DNA of 64,000 nt from Sphaerosporella brunnea (GCA_008704415.1 VXIS01000038.1:124001-188000), one strand, 5' to 3'; counted from the stretch's first letter, positions 1 through 11,772 are shown. Numbers and translations: made by a program. The notes: a model not told the origin generated them from the sequence alone.

Positions 1-319
1 TCATCGACCGCAAGCTGTGGAGTTTCTGGTGCGCTCAGCGGTTGTGCCAATCGTGCGACCACACGGTGGGACAGCTCACCGTCCAGTTGAAGGTGCCTCG
101 CTCTCGCCTGGGCTTTCTTCTCGCGGAGATACCGGCAGCCGAGGTGGTGATTGCCGATTGAAATACGCCCAAGCGCCCGGTGGCGCGGGACCTCAGGATC
201 GAGCGTAAACCCAGTCGGCCAGTGTGGTAAGCAGTGATGCTGGATCATGCCAATGTAGGTGTCTAGATTCCCTCGCAGCAGGCAAACATATGTTGAGCGC
301 AGCTTTCGGATCAATCTGA
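1..319. other. No recognisable gene
   Basis: I see no convincing coding frame, element end or RNA gene here. The only ORF is 63 codons, proline, glycine and arginine rich, with no domain. It leads into the copia gag remnant that follows. Confidence 0.5.
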
Positions 320-520
320 CGTGGGCTACACCGTTACTCAACGTTCAGGAAGTTGAACGGAAAGAAGTATACGACCCGGGCATACAACATGAAGATGCTG
401 GGCAACCGCAAGCGGTGCGAGGGAATCATTGATGGCAACAAGTTCGCGGCAGCGAGTCCCAACGCAGCCGTCGCTATGCATGATGACGGCAAACCGACTG
501 CCGTTCCCGGCGCGACCTGA
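320..520 (+). pseudogene. Copia-type gag remnant
   Basis: An open frame without a start codon runs from just after a TGA at 317 to a TGA at 518. Its middle reads FRKLNGKKYTTRAYNMKML, which resembles the N-terminal part of Ty1/copia Gag proteins (a Lys-Leu-Asn-Gly, Tyr, Thr, Met-Lys-Met-Leu pattern). The rest of gag, the protease and pol do not follow, so this is a fragment. It is not closely related to the gag of the element at 46.2 kb, whose N-terminus is different. A telomere-like run, taaccctaaccct, follows within 30 bases. The family assignment rests on motif memory, not on an alignment. Confidence -1.
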
Positions 521-1690
521 AGTGCAGCGTTTAACCCTAACCCTACACCTTTCGTGTTCGAGAAGCGGGGAGGTTGATTTCTCAGTGTCTTGAGGAGAGC
601 ATTCGGTCAAAAAAAAAAAACGACACCGCTAGCAAGCATCCAGCCGATCTTGCCCTCCCGCCCAAACTCGCTGCACGCTGCCCTGTAACTCGTGTATCGT
701 AGACACTAACTGGCGTCAAACGTTCATTCCGACGAGCTGCCATGCGGACTATCGGCTATGTAATCTCGTGCCATTTTGACGCTCGACTCGCGAGCCCGAT
801 CAGCTCCAGCTAAAGCTCGAGTCCGCCGTATCTACAATCACATTTTGACGCGCGCGGGAGCTATTGCAGGGCAATGTAAATTATCTATGAGTGTATAAAG
901 TGCGCAATTCAATCCCAGATGAAGCGGATAAGTATGGGAGACCCGAAGAGGAGCTTTAACGTCCGATTCAACACCCTCCGCTGCATCATGGTCATACTGA
1001 GCGGTGTCCATAGTCCTTTTTCCGCCTCCTCATCGTAATCTCGTGCCATTCTGGGAAGAGCCAGGAATCGGTGCTTGATGAGTTCCACCAGTGAATGGGG
1101 TCGGTTTTCAAGTCCACGGCGGCTTGGCTAAAATGACGTATTGTCTGTGACGCCTCTATTGCGCCTCAGGCGTTGTTGGTAGCCTGCGCTCGTCTTCAAA
1201 CGTTGCCTCAACTTGAACTCTTCGACGGTGAGTGTTTTTGATTGTTCACACCGAGCCACGCCTATAGTTGTCCTCCGGGCAGCTCCTTATCCCAAGGTCC
1301 ACTTAGCTCTTTGTTGAATGCTCGCACTGCATGTTCTTCCATATGTGCGCTGAGCGCTGGCTGTTGCTTGGCTGACATCCGTGAGGTAGCCCGCGTGAAG
1401 TTGTGGTTTTGTAGTTCGGAGGGTGTGCGAAAAGGTGGGGGCGGTGTCGTTGTAGGACGAAGGAAAAGGTTAGATTCATGACCGAAAAGTCACCAGACTT
1501 ACCAAGCCTCCTGCTGCTTTCGACGCCCTGTTCTGCTTCCGTTCCTTCTCGAGCCGGGCCTTCAAGTCCTCCCTCTCCTCACACATCGCCTCTGGCTTGT
1601 TCCCGTCGTGCACAAACTTGGCCAGTTTTTCGGTATAATCCTGCTCTTATATATCCCTGATTCTCACGCTGCAGGTGGTGGCGGTGTAAC
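521..1690. other. No recognisable gene
   Basis: This holds a short telomere-like run (about 534-546), a poly-A run near 607-618 and otherwise unstructured sequence. The ORFs at 1242-1660 are short and cysteine/serine/proline rich, without a domain. I see nothing else. Confidence 0.5.
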
Positions 1691-1692
1691 TG

Positions 1693-2115
1693 CTACGCGT
1701 TGACTGTCTGCCCGTAAGCTTTCAGCTCTTGCTCACGCGCCCACTCTGTGTCTGTCTGAGTCGTCTTGGACTTTGCATCCGCATCCTGCAATGTCTGGTT
1801 GGCGTCCCTGTCCTCCAACATCGCCTCCAGCTTGTTCACGTCGTAGAATGTCCAGATGGTGGCGGTGTCCTGGTTTCCTGCTCCCAAGCTTTCAGCTCTT
1901 GCCGAAGCGCCCCAATCTTGAGTCGTCTTGATCTTTGCCTCCGCCTCTTCCCTGTCTGGGTGGCGTCCTTCAGGCTCTTACTCCCGACTTCAAAAGTACC
2001 AGCTGCGGCGTCCAGCCGATTCGTGGCTCGGTTCAGGACCTGATTGCTCGAGTTGAGAGTGATCCGGGTCTGATTGTCATTTCATCGACGGCGGTATTTG
2101 TGCCATCTACGGCGA
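1693..2115 (-). pseudogene. Degenerate coiled-coil coding remnant
   Basis: On the minus strand the region from about 2115 down to 1693 reads as protein-like sequence in two frames joined by a shift near 1950. The upstream part is rich in Asn, Thr, Leu and Arg, with a segment ending KSLKDATQ. The downstream part contains KLEAMLEDRDANQTLQDADA, a heptad-like helix, and ends in a stop at 1693. The + strand shows two diverged copies of the stretch around 'catcgcctccagcttgttc' (near 1586 and 1819), so the coding sequence had an internal repeat. I do not recognise the family. It could be a retroelement Gag or a host coiled-coil protein. Confidence 0.3.
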
Positions 2116-2500
2116 CATGTGAACCACTCCCTCATCCTGGCAATGCCAGTAACTAAACATCCAGACAGCCTGGTCCTGGTGACCTACAACAGATCGAACG
2201 CCAGTGTGGGTCCAACGCCGCTGGAACAATTGGCAAAAAGGTTGACAAAAGGATCAAGCGCGACACGGCATGGAAATGGACGGATTCAAAACAGTTGACA
2301 GCGGGAGCTGTTCTCCTCTGATAACCTCGTTTGGGGGAGATCACGATGGAAGATGCGTCACAAAATCGGTTTTGGGCGGTGAATGGGAGGTAATCCATGC
2401 AATTGAATAGTCGCTTCTGACCCTAACAGACGTCTTACAAAAACGAAGCACCCTCTGTCGGGTCTGTCATCAAACGTGACAGGTATTACATACAACAGCA
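2116..2500. other. No recognisable gene
   Basis: Only short ORFs without domains. Nothing I can support. Confidence 0.5.
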
Positions 2501-2504
2501 GCGC

Positions 2505-2655
2505 GGACAACAGTCCGGCCGGCCGCCAGTCAAGCGAGGCCACACGGGGTGGGTCAGGTCCGGAAATCCACGGTCTATCCAATTCAATATCCAAACCTCG
2601 CGTACAATCACGCGCCTACGCGTCTGGCGGCGGCCTCGTGGCTGTCACTTCACCC
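2505..2655 (+). mobile_element. hAT-type MITE fragment
   Basis: The left side (cagtccggccggccgcc followed by a diverged ggggtgggtcagg) matches the left end of the hAT-A family seen at 4413, 15284 and 17394. The right side (tatccaaacctcgcgta then cacgcgcc and a terminal ggctgtca) matches the right arm of the fold-back element at 5781-6028. It is a short hybrid or internally deleted derivative. I found no target duplication. Confidence 0.5.
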
Positions 2656-3099
2656 TGTAACGCCACCTTATAAAGTACACCCAATACAAGATGTTTGAAA
2701 TCACGTTTCCTCGTGCCAGTGTTCCTCACAGTCCAGTCCGGCTAGTCCTCAGCGCGCACAGGACCTGGAATCATGCGGTCCAGTGCGAGCGATTACGTGG
2801 AACCAGCAGTTGTGGAGGTATGGGGTATGGACTGGACCGCCTGCACGCGATCCACTCGACTGGATACTTCCCGCGAGTGATGGACATGAGCCGAGCCGGC
2901 TCGGTATGAGCCGAATGGCGGTTGAGCCGAGCTGGCTCGATTCAAGACCTGTACGCAAAGATGTCCGGAAGTTGGAGTAAGTTTGTGTTTACTCCGGGTC
3001 CTTTCATGTCTAGTGCATCAGACTGACGCGCTGGTTATCTAGCTAGATTTTACCAGGCTGCGGGCGAACGTACCCTTAGCGGGCTGAAAACATCAACAT
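2656..3099. other. Dispersed GAGCC-rich motif, no gene
   Basis: Around 2877-2945 is a gatggacatgagccgagcc motif with palindromic gagccggctcg cores. It recurs at 3560-3615, 44390-44490, 61573-61630 and 63035-63130 and looks like the end of a dispersed element. There is no gene otherwise. Confidence 0.4.
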
Positions 3100-3144
3100 T
3101 TGACGCCTTCCTCTATAAGAGAAAAGTTATATTCCGTGAGGAAC

Positions 3145-3504
3145 ATGCAGCGGGAAACAACAGACAGGGAGATAGAAAGTTCACCATCGGCGAGGCCAGG
3201 CAAGAGGCGACGTAAAGGGACAGAACAAGTCATGATGCTGCCACCGTACGAAGACATGGGACCATATGCGGCAGACTGCAAAACAACCAGTGCTTGGAAA
3301 CGTCATATTGATATCCATCACCAGGACATCCCCGCAGATGAAGGAGCTGAGCGTGCGATGATTGGCGAGATACGAAAAAAAGCGGCCAGGGTTCCAACAG
3401 ATACGCCTTGGACTAAGCTGCCCTCGAACTTAAAGGCCTTGATTCTGGGTCGGAGTTGTCAGACATTGAATAATGAGTGCAGTCCCGTGAGGTTTTGTAT
3501 ATAG
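3145..3504 (+). CDS. Hypothetical protein with zinc-finger-like half
   Basis: An intact 119-codon frame starts at ATG 3145 and is open back to about 3100. It has a basic patch PGKRRRKG that could be a nuclear localisation signal. It also has a segment DCKTTSAWKRHIDIHHQD resembling the helix half of a C2H2 finger, but with only one nearby Cys. The C-terminal part is charged (AERAMIGEIRKKAARV). It ends in TAG. Composition is far more protein-like than in neighbouring ORFs, yet I recognise no family. The finger may be degenerate or completed by an exon I cannot place. Confidence 0.4.
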   Translation: MQRETTDREIESSPSARPGKRRRKGTEQVMMLPPYEDMGPYAADCKTTSAWKRHIDIHHQDIPADEGAERAMIGEIRKKAARVPTDTPWTKLPSNLKALILGRSCQTLNNECSPVRFCI

Positions 3505-4404
3505 AAGCGCACAGAATGTCACGTCCTTCGACCGGCTCACGCATGGCAAATTGTATGATGGCTCGAGCCGAAGCTCGAGCTTTTCAGGCTCGGCTCCGCT
3601 CAGCGAGCCGAAGTCGTCACATGGATTTTATATACAACACGCCCGCGCTTTCAAAACCCGTATACCAAACCCCGGCCATATAGTCAGGCAATTCAACCGT
3701 GCGCACATCAAGTTGCTGGATGCCGAGCATCAGTGCTGTCAGTAGCCGGCCGAAACAACCCACGCAGCCCGGCTGCGGCCCGGCTGGCAAGGCACGCCGA
3801 CGCACCACGCGAGAACAAACAACCTCTAGAAGTGACCTCCCCCTCCAACCTGCACTCTCAATCGCTTCAATACCTGGTTGCATCGTGCTGACGGGCACCC
3901 CGCCAGCCATTAACGCGAGTGCTCGTCAGTGATGCGCGAATCAAACGCCCCCCGAATTCCCGCGCTCAAGGAAACGTTTCAGACTGTCATGACCTTCATT
4001 CGTAATGAACTGAATCATATTAATCAATATGGGAAAAAAATTCATGTTTGATTCTCACCAGAACGCCCCCCTACCTGGGTGACCGCAAAATGCGAGAGCG
4101 AGTGGCAAGGCGAAGCGTGGACGTCCCCCAACATGCAAATCCCAGTCTCAAGCAGCGCAAACCATTCTTGCAGCAGGTCAGGATAAAAAACCTGTTGATG
4201 AATATGAGCGTTGGTGCCGTGACCACCAGATGATAGTATTTTTGATTTTTTATCCTATTGGAAGGCGAAGAATACATATATCCTCGGCTAGCAACAATGG
4301 CTGTAGAGATTGTATCAGTGCCTGCAATGTCAGATCAGGTAGAACATGTATTTAGTAGCGCGAAGCTCACTCTTTCTGAGCCTTGATGCTGGAGTGCTTG
4401 CGCC
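3505..4404. other. No recognisable gene
   Basis: This contains the GAGCC-type motif at about 3560-3615 and short ORFs on both strands that shadow one another. I see no supported gene. Confidence 0.5.
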
Positions 4405-4412
4405 ACTGAGAT

Positions 4413-5095
4413 CAGGGCTGTCAATAGAACGGCCGCCCGCCAGGTCAAACCGGGCCCCACGGAGTGGCTCGGGTCCGGCCGATGAGGCAGAAAGCCTGAT
4501 AGGTTCGGGCCGGTGTAGGAGAAGTCTGGATAGCTGATAGGTGCCGGCCGGTGCCCGGTATCCTGAATTAAGGTCGGGTCGGTCATTGTGCCTAACGCAG
4601 AAGAAGCGCGCCTGGTTGGCAAGCTCCCCTGTCGATGCAATGGACCAAGGATCCAATGCGATGTTCGGACGAGATCTGCCTTGCTTGGGAGTTGAGCTCA
4701 ATGCGAGTATTCATCGGGTGAGAATGCCTCAAATGCTGGGCGATGGAAGATCGGGTATAATGGGCGGGTTCTCAAATTCATCAGGTGGAGCGTATGCTGA
4801 GTTGACTTGGAACAGTGGGCGGCGGAGATCGAGGGCTAGCTGGAGGTCCTTAAGGTTGTTGAATGCGGCTCTCACGTTCATTTTCTTTCCGTGATGTATG
4901 TGTAAGCAAAAAACTACAGATGCCTGGCGGGCCCGCGAGGCGCCGGGTACTTCTGGGCCAGGCGGGTGCCCGTAGGCGCTTGGGTCTCGATCCAAAAAGC
5001 CTGGTCCAAACTTGCTGTGATTTTAAAAGCCCGTTGCATTCAGTCCGGTTCAGGCCGCGCTCAAAGCCGGACTGGCCGGGCTTTTGACAGCCCTG
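4413..5095 (+). mobile_element. hAT-A element, 683 bp, deleted derivative
   Basis: It begins CAGGGCTGTCAATAG and ends TTTTGACAGCCCTG, the terminal repeats of the local hAT-A family. It is flanked by a perfect 8-bp target duplication ACTGAGAT (4405-4412 and 5096-5103). An 8-bp duplication with CAGGG-type ends is the hAT signature. The interior keeps scraps of the transposase C-terminus (a CAAATTCATCAGGTGGAGCGTATGC-like stretch near 4772 and a terminal TAG at 4837) but no usable frame. The element would need an enzyme supplied in trans. Confidence 0.88.
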
Positions 5096-5780
5096 ACTGA
5101 GATGCAGCGGGGATGATTTCATCGGTCAAGCGGCAGAGGATGTCTTAAGGAAGGGGAAGGGGAAATATCTTTTTCTTTTTCTTTTTCGACTTTTTTTTCT
5201 CAAGCGTTTGCTGCCGCTGCAGTTCGCAGCTAGCCCGTGAGAATACAGCCCAAACAGCCACCCGGGATTTTTGATCAGACCGACGCAGCCCGACGCAGCC
5301 GACCGGGCCGGCTGGCTACTGACAACACTGTTCAGCATATCCTCAACGTCGGTAATCTAGGCATGGCTCGCGCTGATGAACCCTTCCCGATGCCAACGTT
5401 TCAGACACGCCCAGGCGTTCGCATCTTCGTCACTGAGCTGGCAACGACAGTCGTCAAGCGTGCTTTCTGCGCTGCCGAACACACTCTCAGTCTGGGTATT
5501 TGAGCGGTGTCGAAGTGCAGTTGTTGGAACGGTTGCCAGCAAGAATGCGCTGGCTGTAGCAGCTATCACCATCGCTGTTGGCAGCGGTGGCAGTGGGACT
5601 GACAACTTAGATGACGGGAAAGCAGCGGAGACGCAAAAGCAGGGACCAGCTTAGTGAAGCGTCAGGTGGAGTCAGATCATTGCTGTGAAGTATAATGCAA
5701 TGGTGGAAGGCGATGAAACCGCCAGAATTTGGACCCTCGGACCTGATAGGCCAAGCGCACGAGCGCGGCTGCTGGGTGCG
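5096..5780. other. Pyrimidine-rich tract, no gene
   Basis: It holds an AAGGGG/CTTTTT-rich tract at about 5147-5202 and short ORFs with no domain. Nothing else is supported. Confidence 0.45.
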
Positions 5781-6028
5781 TGACAGTCGTGAGCCCGCCG
5801 CGAGGCGCGTAGGCGCGCCGTATGACGCCAGGTTTGCATAGTGAGCTGGATAGTCCGTACGATTTCCGGTCAGGTCAGGCCGGTAATGCGGCAATCCCGA
5901 CAGGTTCGCGCCGGCATCAGAAAAACCTTGATGTCTGATAGCTGCCGGCAGGAAATCCTACGGACTATCCAACCCACTATCCAAACCTCGCGTACTACCA
6001 CGCGCCTCGCGTGCGCTCATGACTGTCG
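5781..6028. mobile_element. Fold-back MITE with about 80-bp arms
   Basis: The left arm (tgacagtcgtgagcccgc at 5781) and the reverse complement of the right arm (cgacagtcatgagcgcac ending at 6028) match imperfectly over about 80 bases, both running into ggatagtccgta. The centre resembles the subterminal part of hAT-A (gacaggttcgcgccggcatcag). It looks like a palindromic derivative of the same family group. I saw no clear target duplication. Confidence 0.6.
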
Positions 6029-6685
6029 CTAAGAGCGTTATACCTTGCCCTTTCAATAGGTGAACGCGAAATTGGGTCAGGAATTTACACCTCTGGGCTC
6101 GGTGGGCCCAACCCTTTCGTTCCACAGACAGCCAACACGTTGGCTCGGGGCTTCCACAACCTGCAACAAATGAGATTGCACCGGCCGTTGGTTTTTCTCA
6201 ACTGCTCGCGCCTGGTTTGCAAAACTTCAACGCCAACGGAGAGCGTAGTGCCCGGTTACCCCCGGTGTTGAACTCGCTGAAGCCGATTCAACGCGCGGGT
6301 GTGCCAGGGTGGCCTGAGCCCAGGTGCTCAACCATTCTAGCGTTGAAGTTCCGGGTCTTTGGAGATGTCGCTGCCAACAGGCAATCGCTGTGAAGCACAG
6401 ACAGCAGACCAGAGTGGTTGCTAGTCAGGGGCAAATAACTACTACAACACATGGTCGAGACGGCCGGGGGGGCGGGGGAAGATGCAGCGTGTGGGGATGT
6501 GGGTCAGGTTCCCACAGTGGAAGAGCAACGGTCCGCGGTCATAGGTGTGTTTAATCAACCTATTGCATTGGGTGTACCCAACACCGCCCCGTTGCGCCGT
6601 GATTCCAGTGTCCCGTGACAGGCTCGCGGCCGGGGTAGAATTTCAGTGGTTTTCAGCCCGCCGCTCAAGCGCTAATCTTTCGGTG
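6029..6685. other. No recognisable gene
   Basis: Unstructured sequence with a G-rich run near 6464. The ORFs have no domain. Nothing supported. Confidence 0.45.
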
Positions 6686-6689
6686 CTCG

Positions 6690-6845
6690 TTCTGCCGCCG
6701 CTGAAGCGGCGTCGCGATCAAAAGACTGGAAACAGCGGGCGGTGGAGATGGAGGGGTAGCTGGAGCTCCTTCTGGTCGGTGACTCTGTATCTCGCGTTCC
6801 TGTTTCTTTCCTTGATGTAGGGGTAAGCAAAAGACTACAGCCACC
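6690..6845 (+). mobile_element. hAT-A internal fragment
   Basis: The stretch around ggtggagatggaggggtagctggag, through tttctttccttgatgta, to gtaagcaaaagactacag matches the 3' part of the hAT-A copies at 4413, 14014, 15284 and 17394. The right terminal repeat is missing, because the sequence passes directly into dispersed repeat R1. Confidence 0.6.
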
Positions 6846-6865
6846 TGGTGGGTGCACGGCAAGTG

Positions 6866-7115
6866 TTTTCCTGACGTTCGTGGACGTGCACTAAGCTTGC
6901 ACCCGCCGAACATCCTGCATACCGTCATACACATTGCAGCTTGAACCTCGAACTGCGGACCGGCCTGCGCCAACCTCGTGCACCCCCACCTCGCAACCGG
7001 TATTTGCTGCGATTCGACACCAGGCGAATTATGTTGCCGCCTGCTATGTCGTTTGTTACTGACAGCCCCACTTGGCTTGATTAAATTCACCACCGGGAGT
7101 CAGGCAGGTGAGTCC
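6866..7115 (+). repeat. Dispersed repeat R1, copy 1
   Basis: About 250 bases are shared with 14766-14975. Anchors are cgaacatcctgcat, tcatacacattgcag, cctcgcaaccg, gttgccgcctgcta and gcgagtcccagcgag. There is no coding content. In both places R1 lies just 3' of hAT-A sequence, so it may be part of a larger ancestral element. Confidence 0.6.
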
Positions 7116-7126
7116 CAGCGAGAAAC

Positions 7127-7285
7127 ACGATTTGGGACGGCGTGTGAGGACAGACCCCATGCGATGTATGCAAGATGAACACATCTGGGTGCCGTTCTAC
7201 GTCCTTCAATGTGGACATAACCTCTCACTCACATGTTGCTGGGGCTGGCATATTCTTAGCGTGTCAGCCACAGTCTAATACATGT
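7127..7285 (+). repeat. Dispersed repeat R2, 5' part
   Basis: Shares gacagaccc, atgcgatgtatg, catctgggtgccgttct and ggcatattcttagcgtgtcagccacag with the longer copy at 17888-18185. It is truncated after the first cagccacag unit. Confidence 0.6.
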
Positions 7286-9640
7286 AAGTAGATGTTGAAA
7301 TGGAGGGTGGCCGATTGGGAATGGTCTGGGAAACCAGGGGCGGGGGGCACGAAGATGACGTTGCGTCCTTAAGACTGCAGTAGATAGGTCTAGAAGTGTG
7401 CGAGCACGCTCAACATCGTAGAAGGTTCGGAGGCTGTTTGATAACGATAACTAGAGTTGACCACCGTAATAAGGTCCTAGATCTCCACTCCGACAGTTTA
7501 ACACAACACCATCCGAGAATCTATCCTTTTACCAGTGCCACAGCTTTTACACGATTATCGCACCGATTTTCAGCCGAAAAATTGGTTCCTATTCAATGGC
7601 CCTGTGATGCTCGGCGATGCCATTTCTTCGAGCTCGGGCGCCTCCAGCATCAGTCCTCTGCAGCGAGCAGGGCCATAGTTTTTGTCGATCCAGATCGATT
7701 CATTGAGAGTGTTCAAGCCGAGCGTTTGCCCCAAATTTGGAAAATCTTCTTCAGGATAGCCAGTGCACCATCCATGGACGATTTACCGGACGAGGCAGTA
7801 CTGCAGTAAACTCCACTCTCGAGCCCCAATAGGAAATTAATTCTTTTCGTGAGTGGATATTCGCTGTGCAGTGGAATTGAATGAATGTCGTTGCTTATTA
7901 TATTCAAATAGCTTTCCATAAATCCCGACGACGAGGAGTATCTCAATCGCCTGCCGCCTCCACAGCCATCGGCCCTCCAGGCTATTGGGCTTTCCACACG
8001 AACATATATACCTTCGCACCCCGATAACATCAATCTACGATCTTTCCAGTTGTGATCCACTGTCTACAATCGGAATAGCTCTGATCACCACGCGCACTGC
8101 GAGTTCCCTGGACTAAGCGCTACCATTATATACACCGGCAGGCATGCCATAGGCCAGTGGACATCTTGAGCAAGACACATGGTGTATTCTGGAGAGGCAG
8201 CTTAGTTACCAGCGGATGTGCTTTTGCTGCTTGCGCGTGTTTCCTCGACCCGTCCGACCAGCATCCAAACCATCTGAGTTTGCAGAGCGATTCTTGATGG
8301 GTGGCATTCTGATTATAAGGGAGAAGCCACGACTGCTGGGACATGTGATGCGAGAATGCCGAGAGGATACCGAGACGAAAAAAACCAGAGATGCGATTGG
8401 GTGTAGGATGCGGAAAACGAGGACTCTGGCAAACCAACTCCTATGTCAATTGGATGAAAACTGGACCAGCAGCGTGTAGAAAGGATTGGGAGCGAGTGTA
8501 CTGAGAAAACGAACGCCGAGATGCGACCAGGTGTAGAACGCGTAAAACGAGGACGTCAATTAGACCAGCAGGGGGCAAAAAGGTTTGGTGGCATCTGTGG
8601 AAACAGGAAAACGCGAGCTTCGAGACGAAATGGTAGTGAGAGAACGCCGAGTCGGGAAAAAAGGCGGAGGGGGGACCATCACGTGGCACGTGACACGAAA
8701 AAGCATTATCCGGCCTGCGGCCGGACAACGTCGCTTGTACAGAATACGAGTGAACACCCGTGTGGTGACCACACGGTGTGCAGTCATTAGTACAGCGCCA
8801 CTTAATGTAAAGTCATATCTACGTTGCAGTCAGGGCCTACGTGTGTGAGACACAGCGCAGTTGCTTTCATTCTGTGAAAAATTGCGAACATCCCAACTCA
8901 TCCCATTCAGCAAAAAACGCCTTATCAATTGTCAAATACCTGCCTGAATACCACATTCCTACACAATCCATCGCACCCTGATACCGTCTCTGGCCTTTGA
9001 ACAGTTATTCGGTCTCCACTGGTTGCACAGGACAGAGCAACGTATAACTGCCCATGACTAAACACCTCCTCTCAAACGTTGATACTCCAAGTTTCCCGAA
9101 AGAAAACTCTGTTACGGCAAGCCCAGAGCGACCGCAGTTTCTGCAGTGCGCAGTTTCATACACAGACTGCCTTGGAAGGGGTGCAGTATGCTCCCACTGT
9201 TGATCCATAGCCAACCCATCATCCGTGACATATCTCACATCATGATCGTGAAACAGTGGCTGATTATCTTATCTGCTCCCACTCCTTGTAGTGTTTCAAC
9301 TCTCCGCCGTTGCCTGGGCTGTCGTTCAACTTCCATCTAAAAAACACCATTAGCCTTTATATTTCTACCCCGCATGAGAATTTAGAGCTAGCCACTGACC
9401 GGCTCATGTTGACCATGACACATTTTATAGCGCTTTCCCGGTTTCCAGAAGGAGAAATCTTCAATTGGTTGCGAGGGAAAAGGTCGCTGCGAGGCAGAAG
9501 GTATTTGGGAAGTAGTAAAGGGAGGAGGTAGTGGGTTCGGGTCGAGCAGGCGAGACCGTCTCACTTGATAGCCAGCACTCGCACGGATAAAGAAAATTCT
9601 ATTCCATTCCACAACTATCTAATCTAGCAGTGTATACAGC
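7286..9640. other. No confirmed gene; possible small ORF at 7713-8060 (-)
   Basis: A minus-strand ATG-to-TGA frame at 8060-7713 (115 codons) has protein-like stretches such as SSMDGALAILKKIFQIWG, but a plus-strand ORF over 7396-7809 is equally open. Around 8390-8640 two diverged tandem copies of an acgaggac...gaccagcag unit occur about 130 bases apart. A palindrome CGTGTGGTGACCACACGG lies at 8759-8776. No family is recognised. Confidence 0.3.
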
Positions 9641-9645
9641 AGCGT

Positions 9646-9832
9646 AGTCCCTCCGCAGTGTCGTCGCTAAAGCTCCTCAACGGCTGCGCTCCAGAATAGT
9701 AGACCTGGACAGTCGCTCCGCAGTGTCGTCGCTGAAGCTCCTCCACGGCTCCACTCCAGAATAGTAGAGCTGGACAGTCGCTCCGCAGTGTCGTCGCTGA
9801 AGCTCCTCCACGGCTCCGCTCCACAATGCGCC
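9646..9832 (+). repeat. 65-bp tandem repeat, about 3 copies
   Basis: The unit begins tcgctccgcagtgtcgtcgc and ends gctggacag. Two full copies and a partial third differ by a few substitutions. Confidence 0.85.
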
Positions 9833-9863
9833 CCGCATCACAGCTAATCACTCAGTCCCTGGG

Positions 9864-9945
9864 TTTTCCGTGTTCAGCCACATTTTTCCGTGTTCAGCCA
9901 CATTTTTCCGTGTTCAGCCACATTTTTCCGTGTTTTAGCCACCGT
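9864..9945 (+). repeat. 20-bp tandem repeat, 4 copies
   Basis: Four near-identical copies of TTTTTCCGTGTTCAGCCACA, the last one diverged. The shared core TTCAGCCACA also opens the next repeat. Confidence 0.88.
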
Positions 9946-9992
9946 CTTTTTTTCCGTTCACGTGACTCGTTTGCTCTATATAGTTATTGATT

Positions 9993-10185
9993 CTTAGCGT
10001 TTCAGCCACAGTTCAGAATATTCTTAGGGTGTCAGCCACAGTTCAGAATATTCTCAGCGTCAACGCCACCATGCCACGCAAAAATGGACCAATGACAACC
10101 CATGTCATCCACGAAGTCGAAACTGAGTTTATCCAAGCGTAAGGTGCTATGACTGTAGCTATGGACCAAAATGGAATTTTTTGAA
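9993..10185 (+). repeat. Dispersed repeat R2, 3' part, with 28-bp units
   Basis: Two to three units of ttcttagcgtttcagccaca are joined by gttcagaatattc. They are followed by gcgtcaacgccaccatgcca and a segment ending tatggaccaaaa, matching 17990-18185. Confidence 0.65.
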
Positions 10186-11772
10186 CCGCTGTAAACCGAA
10201 ATGATCGTTACCAGCATTATGTGCATGCTGAATCTTTCCAGTCTGTACGTTGATCACTCTCCGCCACTGCTGAAACCTTCAACTGATACCCGCTCAGCCT
10301 GCGCCCCTTTCTGCGGTTCATTGAGCACCACATCGAGAGGGTCACAACCGCCATGCATGGTAAACAAAGATATGTTGGGCAGCAAACCCTGCAGAACTTA
10401 CAGTAGGAAGTGACGCCCACATTGACGCACAGGACTATGGGTTTGTGCCCTCCTAACAAACGCCTATTGGTGCAGCATCGATGATAAAACCTAGCCCTCA
10501 TTTGGTCAATGACAGATGGCTATCCACCCCAACCATCTCACTCTCCTCGGACTCGCCACTCAGAGGTCCACAACGCGGAAGCAGGTCAAACTGCCGTTGC
10601 ATATGGAAGCATAAGTCCTTTGTTTTCTGTCCACCACACAGCAACACCATCCGTACCGCAAGCCGTGTATCCCCACTTTATACATACAGAAGCTTGCCCA
10701 GTACACAGGCAGCGCAGGACATAGATTGTAGCATGCACCGTGCCTCATCACCTGATCCCCGGGTGTGTCTATTTACAATGTCATCTCCTGCTGCCTGATG
10801 CGTGAACGGATGTGATTCGTCGCAATCAGTGGAATACGGCCGCTCCGTGCTTACCTAGTTCAGCACTGCCAAGGACTGTTGGCCTAGCATCGCATTGCCA
10901 TCCACTATGTTTTTCATCATCCAGAATCCTGTGCTATACACAATCAGACCAGCAAACGTAGTTAACGATGCTAAATGATTCTACGCTGCGATCTGGCGGT
11001 CGTTCAAGGTGCCCAATCTCCATTCCACCTGTTCCCCAATTTCTTATCAGGTATACATCTTTACATCAACAGAATAATTCAATTAAATTAGTCCGTTTGA
11101 GTGCCCACGATGATCAAACGAAAGCTAACGTTTCCACCGAGCCGTATATGCCGACCAGGCCCGGGTGGCGCTTTTGTGCCCCTCTGACTCCAAAGGTTGG
11201 CATGGCCAGACATTGGAGGTCCGTCGGAAGCCTGGATCACATCGGTTCGTGACCTTTCATTCACTCATTGCCAATGTATCTCTGACCAGCGACTGTCTAC
11301 AGCTCGTAGTGCCGCTGGCTCCAACCGGCTGCTAGCCCAGCACTCCCTGCATGTTGCCAGCCGGCCGCACACCCAAAGCCCTGTTGTCACGAGTTCTACC
11401 TCCCTGCTTTGGAGTTATCTCCAGGAGGCACCAACTGTCGATGGTAGCCAAGCCGTATACAGAAGAGACATCATCCATGCATAGACCTTGGACTGCGAGT
11501 GCAACATCGGTTTGTAGGCTGACTTAGCTGCGGCTTGTGGTTCTTGCGGCTGGCACGCCATGACAATCCGGCAAACTGTGGAACTCAAACACGTTGTATC
11601 AGACATAGATCAATGCGTTTGCAGTTTCACTTACACGCGTCTCGTAACCTGGCTTCGGAGGGTATACCCCTGTGCTGGCAATTTCGGATGCGCAGTTCTG
11701 CGCTTCCTTACAACTCGCCAAGTGCCATCATGGCCAAACTATCACCAACAGTTATATCCAGTGTTCGCCACG
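10186..11772. other. No recognisable gene
   Basis: Several 90- to 105-codon ORFs overlap on both strands without domain signals. I see no element ends and no splice-compatible frame. Confidence 0.45.
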
